39,942 nt of DNA, from positions 1 through 39,942 of the forward strand of contig JAIRZL010000052.1 of NCBI GenBank assembly GCA_031267245.1. Direction: 5' to 3'. The notes beneath the pieces are model-generated. The model was given only the letters and a program-made list of their open reading frames with translations. It did no database searches and was not told where the DNA came from. How positions within the stretch are numbered: the first letter of the stretch is position 1; each line of letters starts with the position of its first letter. Position numbers and translations under genes: made by a program. This document shows positions 37,188-39,942 of the stretch, piece by piece. This DNA comes from Oscillospiraceae bacterium (GTDB taxonomy: Bacteria; Bacillota; Clostridia; Oscillospirales; Ruminococcaceae).

Positions 37188-38984
37188 ATGTTGAGTAGTA
37201 GTTTTTTCCCGTTTGTTCGGAATAGGTTTTACTGTGGGAAGTTACTGACTTCCAGTGATTTCATAGAAGAACAAAAGTATTTCAACAACAAGAGAAGATT
37301 TTTGAACAAATTATTGTTTGGGAGCGGTGTAATTAGTGGCTTTAACGTGTATGCCGTTGACGATACAACATTGATGATTGAATCTGGGGTTGCGTTGGAT
37401 TCATCTGGCAGAGAAGTGGTGTTAGAAAAATCTTTTGTGGGAAAACTATCTACGATTGAGGGATTTAATGATATCAAAACAAGCAAATTGGGTTTGTTTG
37501 TTGAATATTATGAGAAAGAGATTAACCCCCTTTATTTGCTGGCAAAGAATGATTTGAACAAAGAATATGAGAATAACCGCATAAACGAAGAAGTTCACTT
37601 TACAGTTAAGGATATTAGTGCAGACAGCCTACCGACTGTGAATTTTACCGATAAGTTTATAGACGTTAAGGTGCTGTACGAAGATGCTGATTTTAGATTA
37701 AAGGTAAAGATCCCTAAATTTACCTGCCGCGATTGCAATATGAATGTGGTTGCGCAGTTAGAGAAGCTTTCTGATGCAGATCTGGAGTTTGCTGGTGATT
37801 GGGTTGTTAATGTTCCTGGGTTTGTTAATGACGATGGAGACAATAAACTTGTCTTTCGCATTGAGAAGACCAAAATGGCAAGAGGCGGGGTGCGGCAATT
37901 AACCAAAGGGATCAGATTTGAAGGGGTATCTGCAACAGAAAAAACCACCTTTGTTGCCAAAGCAGATTCCACAAAATTCACGGCTGGTAAAAGCCAGACA
38001 AAGCTTGGTGAAAATGTTTTTTGGACGGTTGTTGTAAAGAATAGCATGCCCATAGATTTGGTTAGGGAGCAGATAACTAACATTTCGGCAGAGCAGCTGC
38101 TAGCCGAGGCAGACAAGCCGATTTGTGTGGCAGTAATTGAGTTAGTTAAAGTGGATGCAAAAACCTATGTCATAAGCAGTGTAACTCGCCCGGATGTTTA
38201 CAGTGGGATTTTTGTGCCGGTGCAGCAGTATTCTATTAATGAGATGCTAGATTTTTATCGTGACCCTGGTGGTGCTGCCGATACAGAAGTGACAATTAGT
38301 AATACACACCAGGAATCAAACACCAATACGATTTTGATTTCTGTGTTTAATTCGGTCATCTCTGCTGGGGTTGTTGAGATCCCCATTACACAGAGCATAA
38401 AAGCTGGCAAAGTAATCTACTCTGACGAAGTGATGCATGGGCTTGGTATGGGGGATGTTTTTGTTGACGTTGGGGTTGAATATATTGTGCAGGGGCAGAA
38501 CAACAATGCAAGCAAAAGGATAATTTATGGTGACATGAGTGTGTTTAAAGAAGATCTGCCGGGCTTTGTGGATTCGAGTAAAGCAGTTAAGGTTGTCTGC
38601 GAGAAGGGCACCTTTGTTGTTGGAATTCGGTTTGGTTCCCCGGTTAATATCTCTGGAGTAAAGCTGAGATGGTTTGCATTTAAAACTCCGAACTTCAATG
38701 TGGAAGGGGATAGTGAACGAAACGAAGAGAGGGCGATTTTTGTTAAGAAGAACACCTTGACGGTTGTTCCTAACGAGGTTGTTTGTATTGATGTTGGGTT
38801 TAACAATATGCCAACAACAACACTCAAATATGAAGTTGTGGATAAAGATGGTGGAGTGATTGATGTGAATGGGGTGTATAACGCGCCCAATAAGGAAGGA
38901 GTTTATGAGGTTAAAATTTCATGTGTTAATGAGCCAGACATATACACATATGCTTACATAATTGTTGTGAAGAAGGATGTTTGA
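37188..38984 (+). CDS. eCIS-associated-type protein with C-terminal Ig-like domain
   Basis: 598 aa; 'FPFVRNRFYCGKLLTSSDFIEEQKYFNNKRRFLNKLLFGSGVISGFNVYAVDDTTLMIESGVALDSSGREVVLEKSFVGKLS' N-term; C-term 'YEVVDKDGGVIDVNGVYNAPNKEGVYEVKISCVNEPDIYTYAYIIV'. Confidence 0.8.
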   Translation: MLSSSFFPFVRNRFYCGKLLTSSDFIEEQKYFNNKRRFLNKLLFGSGVISGFNVYAVDDTTLMIESGVALDSSGREVVLEKSFVGKLSTIEGFNDIKTSKLGLFVEYYEKEINPLYLLAKNDLNKEYENNRINEEVHFTVKDISADSLPTVNFTDKFIDVKVLYEDADFRLKVKIPKFTCRDCNMNVVAQLEKLSDADLEFAGDWVVNVPGFVNDDGDNKLVFRIEKTKMARGGVRQLTKGIRFEGVSATEKTTFVAKADSTKFTAGKSQTKLGENVFWTVVVKNSMPIDLVREQITNISAEQLLAEADKPICVAVIELVKVDAKTYVISSVTRPDVYSGIFVPVQQYSINEMLDFYRDPGGAADTEVTISNTHQESNTNTILISVFNSVISAGVVEIPITQSIKAGKVIYSDEVMHGLGMGDVFVDVGVEYIVQGQNNNASKRIIYGDMSVFKEDLPGFVDSSKAVKVVCEKGTFVVGIRFGSPVNISGVKLRWFAFKTPNFNVEGDSERNEERAIFVKKNTLTVVPNEVVCIDVGFNNMPTTTLKYEVVDKDGGVIDVNGVYNAPNKEGVYEVKISCVNEPDIYTYAYIIVVKKDV

Positions 38985-39834
38985 CATGATCGACTTTTTT
39001 GGTGGAGAGTTGGAAGAGATTCGACCGATTATCTGCAACGATATTAATGAAGTTGCCATTTGCAGGGATGTTAACGGTGCCGATAAGTTTGTTGTGGTCA
39101 GGCTAAAAGATAAAGAAATCACCAAGCAGGCCTTGGGAATGCTTTATGATGCCAAAGGACGCAGTGCTCTGCCAGATGGCTTGTTTGTGCGAAGTGTGGT
39201 GGACCTTGGTGATATGTTGCTGATTTTTAATTATATCCCTGATCGTAAACTGTTTTCATATGTAAAATCAGATTCTTTGTCTGTGGCTTACACAATATCG
39301 GTAATAAGGAGCTTTGTTTTTAATTATCTTTCTTTGAAGGTTGCACCACCAATAAAGCGGTTACTGTTGGCGAAGGATAACATCAATTTGAGTGCAGATG
39401 GGAAGATATGCTTTGGATCTTTGTTGGATTTTGAGCAGCTAGATTTGGAGACTAGTGAGCAGGATTGCTTTGGGGCGTGCTTAGACATTGTAAACAATAT
39501 CATTCTTGAATTTGATTTGCAGGAGGATAAATACTATAAAGCTTCGGAGCCTGTAAACTTGTTTCTTAAAAAATATAAGAACAATTCATATAATTCTGCG
39601 GTTGATATATATAAGGATTTCAAATCGGAGCGGGCGTTAAAGTGGCATTTTTACGACAATTGGTATGCGGCTATTTTTCGTCCGTGGGTGTTGATTCGGC
39701 TAGGGAAGATATTGGTGATAGGGCTGTTTGTTTGTGTGCTTGTTACATTCGCGTGTGTATTGTTGGAGAAGAGTCCTTTTTTTGGAGCAATATTCTTATG
39801 TACATGCCTTCTCATTAAAAATTCCCCATATTGA
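38977..39834 (+). CDS. Kinase-like (probable pseudokinase) protein with C-terminal transmembrane segments
   Basis: 285 aa; 'KRLLLAKDNINLSADGKICFGSLLDFEQLDLETSEQDCFGACLDIVNNII' resembles a protein-kinase catalytic-loop region without HRD/DFG; hydrophobic 'ILVIGLFVCVLVTFACVLLEKSPFFGAIFLCTCLL'; overlaps previous gene by 8 bp. Confidence 0.65.
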   Translation: MFDMIDFFGGELEEIRPIICNDINEVAICRDVNGADKFVVVRLKDKEITKQALGMLYDAKGRSALPDGLFVRSVVDLGDMLLIFNYIPDRKLFSYVKSDSLSVAYTISVIRSFVFNYLSLKVAPPIKRLLLAKDNINLSADGKICFGSLLDFEQLDLETSEQDCFGACLDIVNNIILEFDLQEDKYYKASEPVNLFLKKYKNNSYNSAVDIYKDFKSERALKWHFYDNWYAAIFRPWVLIRLGKILVIGLFVCVLVTFACVLLEKSPFFGAIFLCTCLLIKNSPY

Positions 39835-39942
39835 AAAGTCGTCTCAAATTCGCTATTGTCTGATATTCTTTGATCTGCAAATCCAGCAATGGCTATATCA
39901 TTTAAACAATTTTTCCGGCCTCTTCTAAGCTTCTTTCTTACA

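Overview
The window looks like a slice of a gene-sparse chromosome with a Bacillota/Clostridia-like gene content. This placement is inferred from the nusA-ylxR-ylxQ order, single-chain GlyRS, YsxC, YraN and ComEB-type dCMP deaminase. About two thirds is housekeeping sequence. Protein genes: an OPA-type sugar-phosphate antiporter, thioredoxin, TrmN6-like methyltransferase, GlyRS, MGMT, RecG, RNase HII, YraN, EngB, dCMP deaminase, MiaA, NusA/YlxR/YlxQ, TadA, a CDF transporter, LeuRS, ArgRS, a HIT protein, an NrdG-like radical SAM activase and AlaRS. RNA genes: seven tRNAs, six of them in one cluster behind a consensus sigma70 promoter. Long non-coding stretches hold diverged tandem and dispersed repeats, hairpins and at least one gene remnant (CTP synthase), suggesting reductive genome evolution. 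From about 33.1 kb to the right edge there is a co-directional block of five genes: an AAA+ ATPase with an FxLxxFER-type N-terminal region, two orphan proteins, a 598-aa protein with a 'NRFYCGKLLTSSDFIEEQKYFNNKRR..NKLLFGSGVISGF' N-terminus, and a kinase-like membrane protein. I interpret it as the accessory end of an extracellular contractile injection system (eCIS)-like locus in a degenerate genome. No sheath, tube or baseplate gene is in the window, so this needs flanking sequence. Other notable points: a MiaA lacking its central insertion region, a tRNA-Gly duplicated with anticodon change GCC->CCC, a promoter-plus-terminator leader before nusA with no rimP adjacent, and a cluster of three equal-sized perfect triloop hairpins.
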